Source: UBA7803 sp041608775 (GTDB taxonomy: Bacteria; Pseudomonadota; Gammaproteobacteria; Pseudomonadales; Azotimanducaceae). Taken from it: DNA of 11,466 nt. Shown piece after piece: positions 1-6,592 of this stretch (positions are counted from its first letter, which is position 1; every line of letters begins with the position of its first letter). The stretch is from the NCBI GenBank assembly GCA_041608775.1, contig JBFISC010000114.1, positions 1 to 11,466 of the forward strand, given 5' to 3'. The notes beneath the pieces are model-generated. The model ran no database searches. It had not been told where the DNA came from and saw only the letters and a list, made by a program, of their open reading frames with translations. The translations under genes were made by a program, and so were the position numbers.

Positions 1-461
1 GCCGCGTCGGCGGCCGAGCCGGAGCCCGATGCTCCGCTGCCCGCAGCCGCCTCTTCCGCTCCGCCGTCCCGCTGGCCGCCACCGGCAAGCCAGGCCTCCA
101 GCGCAATCCGGGTCTCTGACACCTGCGCCGGATCGGCGGGCTGGTGCCGCCGGGCGGCTGCCAGCAGGTCCTTGAAGCAATCCACCGCCCTCAGGAGAGC
201 GTCGACCATCGGTCGGGTCACGCTCACGGACCCGTCCCGGACCTCGTCCATGAGGGTTTCCATGACGTGGGTGACGTCGGCGATCTCGACGAAGCCGAAC
301 GTCGCGGCGCCTCCTTTGATGGAGTGCGCGGCCCGGAACACGGTGTTGATGCGTTCCGGATCGTCGGGCTCGAACACCATCTCCAGGAGCTCGGCTTCCA
401 TCGCGGCGATGAGCTCGTCGGCTTCCTCGAAGAAGATCTGATGGAACTCTTCCATGCTCAT
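1..461 (-). CDS. cheA: Chemotaxis histidine kinase CheA, N-terminal Hpt (P1) part; truncated by the window edge
   Basis: CheA is the cytoplasmic kinase that autophosphorylates under receptor control and passes phosphate to CheY and CheB. The 153 visible residues open with the P1 domain. A helix FFEEADELIAAMEAELLEM (residues 10-28) is followed by the phospho-acceptor motif FRAAHSIKGGAATFGF (residues 42-57). The phosphorylated His is residue 46 (codon 324-326), aligning with His48 of E. coli CheA. After about residue 125 the sequence becomes a Gly/Ala/Ser-rich linker, as expected between P1 and P2, and then leaves the window, so the kinase core is not seen. The start chosen is the ATG at 461; an in-frame ATG at 455 is the alternative. 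A GGGGAGG purine run lies about 14-20 nt upstream, rather far. The gene follows the FapA-like gene by 28 bp and is probably co-transcribed with it. A different Hpt-bearing protein cannot be fully excluded because the rest is missing. Confidence 0.92.
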   Translation of the reverse strand, partial: MSMEEFHQIFFEEADELIAAMEAELLEMVFEPDDPERINTVFRAAHSIKGGAATFGFVEIADVTHVMETLMDEVRDGSVSVTRPMVDALLRAVDCFKDLLAAARRHQPADPAQVSETRIALEAWLAGGGQRDGGAEEAAAGSGASGSGSAADA

Positions 462-493
462 GACCAGCCGCCTGCCCGCCTCCCCAGAGTCAT
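458..493 (-). other. 11-codon mini-ORF bridging the fapA stop and the cheA start
   Basis: The ATG at 493-491 overlaps the TGA of the FapA-like gene (ATGA). The frame runs 11 codons to a TGA at 460-458, which itself overlaps the ATG of cheA (ATGA again). The GGGGAGG run that could serve cheA lies inside it. It may be a stepping stone for coupled translation. It may also be chance, and nothing shows that the peptide has a role. Confidence 0.3.
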
Positions 494-2202
494 GCCGTTT
501 GGATCTCGCCGGCCCGGCAGACGAAGCGCGTTCCCGGGCTCTCGCTGCGCAGCGGCAGCACCGCGTCACCAATCTCGACCAACGTGCCGGGAAAGACCCG
601 CTGGTCGCTCACCACCGCGGCCGCCTCCGAAGAAGCGATGCGCTCCGCGATCGCGTCGATGCAGCCGTTGACTTCCGCGGTCCGGCGCTCGAAATCCTGA
701 ATGGTGCGACTGACCTTCTCGATCAGGTTATCGCGGCCATCACCGTCGACGTGGTCCTCCTGCATAGAGGCGAGCATGGTGTTGAGCTGCTCGAGCCGAT
801 CCTTCAGCGCCCGCCGCTCGTCCAGCGCCTCCCGCTGGCTGCGGCGAAGCTCCTCGTGCACGCCGACCTTTACCCGGGTGCGAACGTTGGCGTGGCTGCC
901 GATGACCCGGGCGGCAATCCCCTGACATCCGTGACAGGTGCCGCCGACGATAACCCCGTGACCGCCGGACTGACCGACCAGAACCTGTCCGGCAGCGTAG
1001 GAATCACAGTGATTCAGGTACTCCTTCACCACCAGGTCCTGCCCTGCCCGCAGCCGAACGCCGCTGGCGAAGGCGGCGTGAATGCTGCCGCCGGCTTCCA
1101 GCATCACCTCGCGCTGCCCGCCATTCATGGCGACCTCCGAGCCGGTAATGCCGCGCCCGACCACCAGATCGCCGCCGGCCTCCAGGAACGCGTTCTCCAC
1201 CGTGCCTTTCACCGTGATGTCGCCGCTGGCGATGATGGTGACGCCCGCGGCGACGTCGTTGGCGACGAGCACCGAGCCATCGAAGTGGATGTTGCCGGTG
1301 CGCAGGTCGACGAAGTCCAGCGGCAGCGTCTTGTCCACGCGAATACCCCCGGGGATCGCGACCGGGTGACCCTTGTAATCGGCAACCATCACCTCCGGGT
1401 CGTCGCCGGCCGCGCGTACGCCGGTCATGTCCTTGGGGTAGGGAATGTCCTTGCCGTCCGGGGCGGAGATGGCCTTGCCGTAGACGTCGCGGCCGGCCAC
1501 GGCGCGCGTGGGTGGGTACTTGCGCAGCAGCGGCGTACCGGCCTCGACCACCAGGAATTCCCGGACCGAGTAGTGGTCGACATTGCCATGCTCGTCTTCC
1601 CGCGGGCGCGACACCTCGCACTCGAGGTCCACCAGCAGCTCGGTACGGCTGTCGATCCCGGGCTCCGGAGGCACGCCTCGAGCCACCACAAGGTCCTTCA
1701 CCTCGCGCTGCCCCGCGGCCTCCGCGACTGCCCGACCTATGATGAGCTCCTCGCTGATCTCCTCCGCTGCCAGCGCCTCACGGATTCTGCCTTCGGTCAC
1801 CGGCACGCCGCCCCAGGCAGGCGACGTCGTCAGCAGTGCGGTCAGGCCGTCCGCCGACACCGAGACCGTGATCCCGGCATCGACCCGGGTCGCGATCGCG
1901 ACATCGCCGTACTCGGCGCCGTTCAGCCGTCTCATCAGGCCCTCGAGCGCGTCGGGCTGAAAGTGAAAATCACCGAAGCCGTGGGCATCGATCAGTTGCC
2001 GCAGCCCGTCGAGATCCAGCAGAGCGGACTCGTCGGCAGGCACGACGGAGGCGTAGAGCACATTGCTGTCCTCGTCGAAGCTCAGCGACAACGCAGCATG
2101 AGCCGGTCCCTCGCCGACTTCGTCCGCCCACGCAGGGTCCTGCTCGGCCCCTGCGGCCGCGGGGGACGAGCCGGCGTCGTCTGTTGAGCCATCCTGCGCC
2201 AT
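490..2202 (-). CDS. FapA/DUF342 family protein (flagellar assembly protein A type)
   Basis: This 570-residue protein has the full DUF342 layout. An N-terminal alpha/beta region is followed by a right-handed beta-helix of hexapeptide-like turns from about residue 290 to 435. Characteristic stretches are GNIHFDGSVLVANDV (from residue 303), IIASGDITVKGTVENAFLEA and AGGDLVVGRGITGSEV, then HGVIVGGTCHGCQGIAARV and ANVRTRVKVG. A charged coiled coil follows (about 447-517), and the final strand contains VFPGTLVEIGDAVLPL. In Vibrio vulnificus FapA is needed for polar flagellum assembly and interacts with the glucose PTS protein EIIA-Glc; whether this protein does so is inference. There is no signal peptide or membrane segment, so it should be cytoplasmic. 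The start at 2202 is the only ATG near the N-terminus, with no strong Shine-Dalgarno. It lies 28 bp upstream of cheA on the same strand and is divergent from the chemoreceptor gene. The long + strand frame lying over it is a GC-driven shadow. Confidence 0.92.
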   Translation of the reverse strand: MAQDGSTDDAGSSPAAAGAEQDPAWADEVGEGPAHAALSLSFDEDSNVLYASVVPADESALLDLDGLRQLIDAHGFGDFHFQPDALEGLMRRLNGAEYGDVAIATRVDAGITVSVSADGLTALLTTSPAWGGVPVTEGRIREALAAEEISEELIIGRAVAEAAGQREVKDLVVARGVPPEPGIDSRTELLVDLECEVSRPREDEHGNVDHYSVREFLVVEAGTPLLRKYPPTRAVAGRDVYGKAISAPDGKDIPYPKDMTGVRAAGDDPEVMVADYKGHPVAIPGGIRVDKTLPLDFVDLRTGNIHFDGSVLVANDVAAGVTIIASGDITVKGTVENAFLEAGGDLVVGRGITGSEVAMNGGQREVMLEAGGSIHAAFASGVRLRAGQDLVVKEYLNHCDSYAAGQVLVGQSGGHGVIVGGTCHGCQGIAARVIGSHANVRTRVKVGVHEELRRSQREALDERRALKDRLEQLNTMLASMQEDHVDGDGRDNLIEKVSRTIQDFERRTAEVNGCIDAIAERIASSEAAAVVSDQRVFPGTLVEIGDAVLPLRSESPGTRFVCRAGEIQTA

Positions 2203-2377
2203 AAACCGGGCGACACTTCGAAGCTTCTTCTAGACTTTCAGTGTAGTTCAGCCACCGGGCACACCAGACCGAGGTGGATCGGCCTTCCGACACCCGTGGG
2301 CAGTCAAGATCCGCGGTGACCCGCCGATACATTCCGTGCAGCGTTCTCAGTGCGCGGCGCGGCGGCATCAGGGAACC

Positions 2378-2383
2378 AGGAGG
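2378..2383 (+). promoter_or_regulatory. Ribosome binding site AGGAGG that fixes the chemoreceptor start
   Basis: A perfect AGGAGG sits 6 nt before the ATG at 2390. It shows that translation begins there (MLEKALTIK) and not at the in-frame ATG at 2336, which would add 18 residues unlike any chemoreceptor N-terminus. Confidence 0.9.
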
Positions 2384-2389
2384 ACATCG

Positions 2390-4126
2390 ATGTTGGAGAA
2401 AGCCTTGACGATCAAGGGCCGCCTGATCGCCCTGCTGGCCTTTCTGTCCCTGATGCTCATGACCGTAGGCACCCTCGGCATCTACGGTATGAACCAGAGC
2501 AACCAGGACCTGCTCGGCGTCTATCAGGAGCGGACGCTGCCCACCAGTCAGATCGCCGACATCCGCGCCCTGCTCATGCGCAACCGCATGCTGGCCCTGG
2601 ATGCGGTGAACGATCCCGCACCCGACGTCATCCGCGCCAAAGCGAACCAGATCGCGGACAACGAGCGGCGTGCAGACCAGCTCTGGCAGAGCTACACCGA
2701 CCGCACCCTCGAGCCCATCGAACGGCAGCTGGCTGCCAGCTTTGGCGTGAGCAGAGACCGATTCGTCGAGCAGGGCCTGAGCGCGACGATGTCGGCGCTT
2801 CAGGCCGGCCGCCTGGAACAGGGATTCAGCCTCGCCGTCGAGACGATGGAGCCGACCTTCGAGCCGGTAGTCGAGCAGGCGGATCGGCTGTTGGCCCACC
2901 AGGTGGAGCAGGCACGGCGCGACTACGACGACGCCACCAACCTGTTCGGCATGGTCCGTGCGATCATGATCGCCGCGATGCTGATCGCCATCCTGCTCGC
3001 CATCATGGTTGGCTCCATGATCATGCGCGCCATCGTGAACCCGCTGGGCGAGGCAATCCGGATCGCCGATCACATCGCGACTGGTGATCTCACCGATCGA
3101 ATCGACCCCCACCGCAACGACGAGGTCGGCAGCCTCCTCGACGCCATGCAGCGCATGAGCGACCTGCTGCGCAGGCTCGTGCATGAGGTGACCGAGTCGA
3201 GCCTGACGGTCGCTTCCGAGGCCAGGCAGATCGCCGCCGGCAACGTCAGCCTCTCGCAGCGGACGGAGGAGCAGGCCTCGTCCCTCGAGCAGACCGCGTC
3301 CGCCATGGAACAGATGACCTCGACGGTCCGACAGAGCGCGGAGAACGCCGGTCACGCCAACCACCTCGCCGGCGAGGCCCGGCAGTCGGCGGAAAAGGGC
3401 GGGATGGTGGTGACCAGCGCCATTGCCGCAATGAACGAGATCAACCAATCGTCGAAGCAGGTCGCAGACATCATCAGCGTCATCGATGACATCGCGTTCC
3501 AGACCAACCTGCTGGCGCTGAACGCGGCTGTAGAAGCCGCCCGCGCCGGCGACCAGGGTCGGGGATTCGCCGTCGTCGCGGCGGAGGTCAGAAACCTGGC
3601 GCAACGCTCTGCGAGCTCCGCCAAGGAGATCAAGGCCCTGATCGAAGATTCCGTGAGCAAGGTGACTCAAGGTACGCGACTGGTGGAGAACTCCGGGGAC
3701 ACCCTGAACGAGATCATCGAACGCGTGAACAAGGTCACCGAGATCGTCGCGGAGATCGCGGCGGCCAGCGAAGAGCAGTCGTGCGGCATCGAAGAAGTTA
3801 ACAAGGCCATCATTCAGCTCGACGAGCTGACGCAGCAGAACGCCGCCATGGTCGAGGAAGCGACCGCCTCGAGCCAGGCCCAGGCCGACCTTGCCGGCAA
3901 GCTGCACGAGCTGGTGAAGCAGTACCGAATCGAGCGGGACCCCGAGAGCGCGGTCGAACCGGCGTCTCCCACGACTACCACGCCATCGCAGGTGCCGCCG
4001 GTGGAGCGACGCGGGCCGAACCGGCCCTGGGGAGCGGACGCTTCCCGCGAGCACGACGCTGACCGCCGCCCCGCCCGGGCACCGGCTGCCACCGGAACCA
4101 ACGACACCGAATGGGAAGCGTTCTGA
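2390..4126 (+). CDS. Methyl-accepting chemotaxis protein (Tar/Tsr-like transmembrane receptor)
   Basis: This is a complete 578-residue chemoreceptor. The first membrane segment is about residues 11-31. A mostly helical periplasmic domain of about 155 residues follows, of Tar-type four-helix-bundle size. The second membrane segment is about 191-212, then a HAMP domain begins around RAIVNPLGEAI (213-223). The cytoplasmic signalling domain has a first methylation helix (EEQASSLEQTASAMEQMTS) and the hairpin tip DIAFQTNLLALNAAVEAARA (367-386), the part that binds CheA and CheW. After a roughly 50-residue Pro/Arg-rich linker the protein ends in EWEAF (574-578). This fits the xWxxF tether that recruits CheR and CheB to high-abundance receptors (NWETF in E. 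coli). The ligand is unknown. The start is fixed by a perfect AGGAGG. It is divergent from fapA-cheA, which supplies the kinase. I found no convincing promoter in the 187-bp gap. Confidence 0.96.
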   Translation: MLEKALTIKGRLIALLAFLSLMLMTVGTLGIYGMNQSNQDLLGVYQERTLPTSQIADIRALLMRNRMLALDAVNDPAPDVIRAKANQIADNERRADQLWQSYTDRTLEPIERQLAASFGVSRDRFVEQGLSATMSALQAGRLEQGFSLAVETMEPTFEPVVEQADRLLAHQVEQARRDYDDATNLFGMVRAIMIAAMLIAILLAIMVGSMIMRAIVNPLGEAIRIADHIATGDLTDRIDPHRNDEVGSLLDAMQRMSDLLRRLVHEVTESSLTVASEARQIAAGNVSLSQRTEEQASSLEQTASAMEQMTSTVRQSAENAGHANHLAGEARQSAEKGGMVVTSAIAAMNEINQSSKQVADIISVIDDIAFQTNLLALNAAVEAARAGDQGRGFAVVAAEVRNLAQRSASSAKEIKALIEDSVSKVTQGTRLVENSGDTLNEIIERVNKVTEIVAEIAAASEEQSCGIEEVNKAIIQLDELTQQNAAMVEEATASSQAQADLAGKLHELVKQYRIERDPESAVEPASPTTTTPSQVPPVERRGPNRPWGADASREHDADRRPARAPAATGTNDTEWEAF

Positions 4127-4267
4127 CGCAACCGTTCCGGTAGCACGATTCCCATACCCCGCGCGGCCGGCGCTTCCAACCATCGCACACTCCCCGCGTG
4201 AACGGCGTCACAGACCCGCCCTTCGGCTGTTATCGAATCCCCGCAACTCGTGCAGACTGATGACGGT

Positions 4268-4295
4268 CCGGTTCTGCCGCCCGCGGAACCGGCAG
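4268..4295. repeat. Inverted repeats able to form two alternative hairpins ahead of the PilZ gene
   Basis: CCGGTTC (4268-4274) and GAACCGG (4286-4292) form a 7-bp stem with an 11-nt loop. CTGCCG (4274-4279) and CGGCAG (4290-4295) form a 6-bp stem with a 10-nt loop. The two share bases, so they cannot coexist. They lie 30-60 nt before the ATG at 4327, upstream of its probable ribosome site. Pairing is visible in the sequence; any regulatory role is inference. Confidence 0.35.
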
Positions 4296-4326
4296 GAAAT
4301 GCCCGTCAGGGAGAGACGATCAGACC

Positions 4327-5088
4327 ATGAGACCCGCCCTCGAGGACCAGACGAGCACAGACGTCGATGGCGATGGCGCTGCCTGCCGGGCCGTCTACCT
4401 GACGCAGCCGGACGACATCGCGCCCATGCTCAAGGTGCTGCGCGATCACTCGGCAGTCCTGGAGCTGCGTCTGGTCGGCGTCGAGGGCCACTATCGGGGG
4501 CGCGTGCTGGACCTCGGAAAAGGCCACTTCCTGCTCGAAGACATCCGACCCCGGGACGGTCTGGCTCATCTCCGGCGCGGCGCCCGTTTCAGCTTTGCCG
4601 CCCGGGTGGAAGACCTCTACATCTGCGGCGAGGACTGCCGGGTCACCCGAGTCGAATCGGAGCGCGGCCTGCCCTACTTCCGTGCCGACCTGCCGAAACG
4701 CCTGCTGCGGCACCGGCGCCGGCGCCATGCCCGGATCACCCTGCCGCCGCGGGTCCGGCCGGACGAGGGCAGCATCTGGGTGACCCGCGAGCACGCCAGC
4801 GCGGATCTGCAGTGCAGAATCATCGACATCTCCGTCGGCGGCGCCCGGATTGCCTTCAATGGGGCCATTCTGCCTTCCCTGCAGAGCGACGAGGTGCTTC
4901 CGAACTGCCAGCTCAGGGTGAGCCAGTCGCTGGCTTTCGAGAGCTCTGCCGTGATCCGTCACACCGCCTGGGACGCGGCGCAACGCATGACGGTCTGCGG
5001 CATCGAGTTCACCGGCATGACGGTCGGCGACCGCCGCCGCCTCGAGCACTACGTTTCCCAGCTCACGGCTCGACCTCAGAAATCCTGA
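4327..5088 (+). CDS. YcgR-like PilZ-domain protein, predicted c-di-GMP receptor / flagellar brake
   Basis: This 253-residue soluble protein has the two-domain YcgR layout. The N-terminal YcgR/PilZN-like beta domain covers about residues 25-122 and includes LELRLVGVEGHYRGRVLDL and an LLEDIRPRDG segment. The PilZ domain runs from about 128 to 245. Both parts of the c-di-GMP site are present: an RxxxR in RRRRHAR (R132 and R136) and DxSxxG in DISVGGARI (D167, S169, G172). In E. coli, YcgR bound to c-di-GMP acts on the flagellar motor and slows swimming. The same role here is inferred from domain layout and from the chemotaxis neighbours. The start ATG at 4327 has AGGGAG 13 nt upstream, a rather long spacing. 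It lies 200 bp after the chemoreceptor and 21 bp before the next gene, with which it is probably co-transcribed. Confidence 0.88.
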   Translation: MRPALEDQTSTDVDGDGAACRAVYLTQPDDIAPMLKVLRDHSAVLELRLVGVEGHYRGRVLDLGKGHFLLEDIRPRDGLAHLRRGARFSFAARVEDLYICGEDCRVTRVESERGLPYFRADLPKRLLRHRRRRHARITLPPRVRPDEGSIWVTREHASADLQCRIIDISVGGARIAFNGAILPSLQSDEVLPNCQLRVSQSLAFESSAVIRHTAWDAAQRMTVCGIEFTGMTVGDRRRLEHYVSQLTARPQKS

Positions 5089-5109
5089 GCCCGACCTATA
5101 CTTCTTCGA

Positions 5110-5961
5110 ATGAGCTGGCAGGTTTTTACACTCATCCAGGTCGTGGTGTTTGCCCTCGCCGCCATCGGTGCGCTGTCGATGCGCAATCGCAGCCTGCGGC
5201 TGCGCAACGATCAGCTGTTGTCGCTGTGCGCTGACGCCCACACGGAGCTGGTCAACGTCACCACGCGGCTGAGCGAGGCGGACCAGGTTCCCTCACCCGA
5301 GCAGCTTCTCGAGCAGCGCGTCAGGGCCCTGATCGGCGACGACCTGGTGCTCACCGTGCGGCGCCTCGTGCTGGAGAACGAGATCGAGCCGAGCCCGGAC
5401 TTCAGCGGGCGGCTGAGCGAGTACCTGAACGGCCAGGTGTCGAGCCCCGCGGACGCGCCAACCGCCGGGGATCAGTCAGCTGCGTTCGAGACCGCCGGGA
5501 CCGACGGAGCGCTGCCGCCGGAGGAAGAGTTCGTTCGCCGCTGGCGATCCGCTCGCGAGGAGTGCCAGCAACTGGCGATGTTCCTGGTCGCTGAGAATCC
5601 CGAGATCCTGCCGGCGATCCGGCAGCTGTTCGAGGTCGTAGCGCCTCTGGATCATGCCTACGGGATCAGCCTGCCGCCGCTGGCGCTGCCCCACACGGCG
5701 CCCGCCGATGCCAGCGAAGACCCCGCCGACTCGGACCCCCAGGATCCCGCGGCTGACGTCGCTGACGACACGCTGGATCAGGCTGCGCTGGATGCTCTGC
5801 TTGAGGAGACCGAGGTCGGCGCGCAGCCGGGCGGCACGGACGAGTCCACGGCCAGCGCGCCGGCCGGGGAAGGCCATGACCGGTCCGTTGCCGGGGCCGA
5901 CGACCGGGCAGGCGAAGACGAGCCCATGCCGGCAGACGCGGCGCGCACCGGCACGGGCTAG
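5110..5961 (+). CDS. Unrecognised membrane-anchored protein with a FliM-like, possibly CheY-binding, motif in its tail
   Basis: I do not recognise a named family in these 283 residues. One membrane segment lies at about residues 6-24. It is followed at once by an Arg-rich stretch (MRNRSLRLR), so by the positive-inside rule the body should be cytoplasmic. Residues 28-55 look like a short coiled coil. A helical core spans about 135-185 (EEEFVRRWRSAREECQQLA, then ENPEILPAIRQLFEVV). From about residue 195 the chain is Asp/Ala/Pro/Gly-rich and probably disordered. Inside it sits LDQAALDALLEE (222-233), closely like the E. coli FliM N-terminus LSQAEIDALLN, which binds phosphorylated CheY. The gene starts 21 bp after the PilZ gene and has no clear Shine-Dalgarno; a TATACT 7 nt before the ATG could give a leaderless transcript. 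Context suggests a motility or chemotaxis role, which is inference. That it is a real gene is supported by its length, tight spacing and sensible membrane topology. Confidence 0.78.
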   Translation: MSWQVFTLIQVVVFALAAIGALSMRNRSLRLRNDQLLSLCADAHTELVNVTTRLSEADQVPSPEQLLEQRVRALIGDDLVLTVRRLVLENEIEPSPDFSGRLSEYLNGQVSSPADAPTAGDQSAAFETAGTDGALPPEEEFVRRWRSAREECQQLAMFLVAENPEILPAIRQLFEVVAPLDHAYGISLPPLALPHTAPADASEDPADSDPQDPAADVADDTLDQAALDALLEETEVGAQPGGTDESTASAPAGEGHDRSVAGADDRAGEDEPMPADAARTGTG

Positions 5962-5980
5962 ACTGCCGCAGCGCGCTCCG

Positions 5981-6592
5981 CTAGCGGCCGGCGAGAAACC
6001 GCCGCCAGTCGGCGGCATCATCCACGTCCCAGATCTCCCGCAGCTGCGTCACCGAGAGAGAGGCGGCCGCGGCGCGCTCCAGCGTGATCTCGAGAACCCG
6101 GTCGGTCCCCCAGGGCACCCCTTCGAACAGCACGGGCAGGTTGTGCTCTACCGTGCGCGCGACGCCGATCAAACCGTAGCCTCCGTCCTCGGCCGGACCC
6201 ACAACGACATCGCAGGCATCGAGCGCGGCCAGAGCCTGCACGACATACGCCCCATCCAGATCCGGGCAATCGGAGCCGACCACGACGGCCCGGGGCGTCT
6301 CCGCGAGACTGCGCCGCAGGGCGTCGCACATGCGCGTCCCCAGGTCACCGTCGCATTGCGTCCGCAGGGCGTCGATGCCGGCGGGTAGCAGGGGCGTCAC
6401 GGCCGCGGCAGGGCCCGCGACCCAGACCTGCGTCGCCACGCCGTCGAGACCGCTGAGCTGGCGCAGCGCGTGCTGCAGCAGCTCGCAGTGCGCGCGCAGC
6501 GCCGCCGCAGCGCCGATCTCGGCGGCGAGCCGGCGCTTGACCGCGCCGAGCACGGGGGCGCGGGTGAAGATGCACAGGGTCGAGCGAGTCAA
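5981..6592 (-). CDS. TIGR04282/DUF2064 family glycosyltransferase-like protein
   Basis: This is a small cytoplasmic nucleotidyl/glycosyltransferase-fold protein of 203 residues, usual for the family. Motifs in order are LCIFTRAPVLGAVKRRLA (residues 6-23, the glycine-rich nucleotide-binding start), GDLGTRM (82-88), VVVGSDCPDL (103-112, with the metal-binding type Asp) and GPAEDGGYGLIG (132-143). The family is annotated as rSAM/selenodomain-associated or arsenosugar-biosynthesis glycosyltransferase; the true substrate here is unknown. Family members usually read KTRL in the first motif, while this one reads KRRL. The start is read as the TTG at 6592: it overlaps the TGA of the preceding gene (TTGA), has GGGAG 8 nt upstream and gives the family length. 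The open frame extends to 6745, but that part overlaps the neighbouring gene and has no family resemblance. It pairs with the TIGR04283 gene, a frequent partnership, and converges on the gene ending at 5961. Confidence 0.87.
   Translation of the reverse strand: MTRSTLCIFTRAPVLGAVKRRLAAEIGAAAALRAHCELLQHALRQLSGLDGVATQVWVAGPAAAVTPLLPAGIDALRTQCDGDLGTRMCDALRRSLAETPRAVVVGSDCPDLDGAYVVQALAALDACDVVVGPAEDGGYGLIGVARTVEHNLPVLFEGVPWGTDRVLEITLERAAAASLSVTQLREIWDVDDAADWRRFLAGR

Noticed and set aside
454..2187. Long open frame (577 codons) on the + strand
   Set aside because: It lies wholly opposite the FapA-like gene. The protein has low-complexity His/Arg/Asp/Gly composition without recognisable motifs, typical of antisense frames in GC-rich DNA.
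2231..2258. Possible sigma-28 (flagellar) promoter before the chemoreceptor: TAGACTTT then GCCACCGG
   Set aside because: The -35 half fits TAAAGTTT at 6 of 8, but the -10 half matches GCCGATAA only in GCC and the spacer is 12 rather than 11. Too weak to call.
1970..4183. Very long open frame (737 codons) on the - strand
   Set aside because: It is antisense to the chemoreceptor, whose domains, ribosome site and C-terminus are all convincing. Composition is shadow-like and no motifs are present.
4260..5234. Open frames on both strands over the PilZ gene (4260-5234 +, 4306-5241 -)
   Set aside because: Arg/Pro-rich shadow proteins. The PilZ frame has both c-di-GMP motifs and the correct domain layout.
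5965..5988. Inverted repeats, including the palindrome CCGCTAGCGG (5978-5987), between the convergent genes as a bidirectional terminator
   Set aside because: Stems are 5 bp, there is no T-tract on either strand, and the palindrome overlaps the stop codon of the glycosyltransferase gene.
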